A stretch of 38,824 nt of DNA from a virus. Location: the IMG/VR virus record IMGVR_UViG_3300035698_001446, positions 1 to 38,824 of that record, one strand, 5' to 3'. Each line of letters starts with the position of its first letter. Position 1 is the first letter of the stretch. The notes below the pieces were generated by a model. That model did no database searches and was not told the DNA's origin. It saw nothing but the letters and a program-made list of their open reading frames with translations. Position numbers and translations under genes: made by a program. Shown piece after piece: positions 38,824 to 38,824 of this stretch.

Positions 38824-38824
38824 G

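Overview
This window reads as part of a lytic, T5-like (Demerecviridae-type) tailed phage infecting a Gram-negative host. That assignment is inferred from gene content and order. From about 21.4 kb to 36.4 kb the rightward order is: two-subunit NAD-dependent DNA ligase, repetitive SANT-like DNA-binding protein, DnaB-type helicase, primase, family A DNA polymerase, SF2 helicase, SSB-like protein, SbcD-like and SbcC-like nuclease subunits, Holliday-junction-type nuclease, and 5'-3' flap exonuclease. This is the arrangement of the T5 early D region. A spanin-type lysis cassette fits a Gram-negative host. The sequence is AT-rich and very compact, with ATGA/TAATG overlaps nearly everywhere and many TTG or GTG starts.

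Layout. 0-3.7 kb: a rightward string of small, mostly unknown genes. 3.7-6.5 kb: unknown genes, a dNMP kinase and membrane proteins. 6.5-11.9 kb: nucleotide and NAD metabolism, namely ThyX, then under its own strong promoter a Prs-like plus NAMPT-like pair matching the NARP1 (Adps/Namat) architecture, then small zinc-ribbon proteins, a PurM-like gene with an apparent +1 frameshift, and a DUF2493/SLOG nucleotide-binding protein. 11.9-15.2 kb: a leftward island holding a coiled-coil membrane protein, a small beta-rich protein, an approximately 900-nt non-coding locus with an embedded tRNA-Glu-like domain, a macrodomain protein, a ribosomal protein bS21 homologue and a SANT-like protein. 15.2-18.6 kb: endolysin, spanin-like proteins, ParB-like protein, glycosyltransferase, MazG-like pyrophosphohydrolase and a von Willebrand A protein. 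18.6-21.4 kb: DNA-binding and unknown proteins plus a sulfotransferase. 21.4-38.4 kb: the replication/recombination module, a NADAR protein and a class II ribonucleotide reductase, closed by a terminator. The last 0.45 kb holds two leftward genes.

Two themes stand out. First, NAD+/ADP-ribose: an NAD+-rebuilding pair, a macrodomain and a NADAR domain (the two antitoxin folds of DarTG2 and DarTG1), a DUF2493 protein, and an NAD-using ligase. This looks like a layered answer to NAD-depleting and ADP-ribosylating defences. Second, translation and RNA: a phage bS21, a tRNA-like domain with a broken acceptor stem, and a large structured RNA with tandem promoters and a UUCG terminator, which may belong to or resemble the giant phage RNAs GOLLD/ROOL.

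At DNA level, GCGGGGCC occurs far more often than the AT-rich composition predicts, mostly in one orientation and in all reading frames. It is a candidate strand-specific functional site, such as a T5-type nick site or a Chi-like site.
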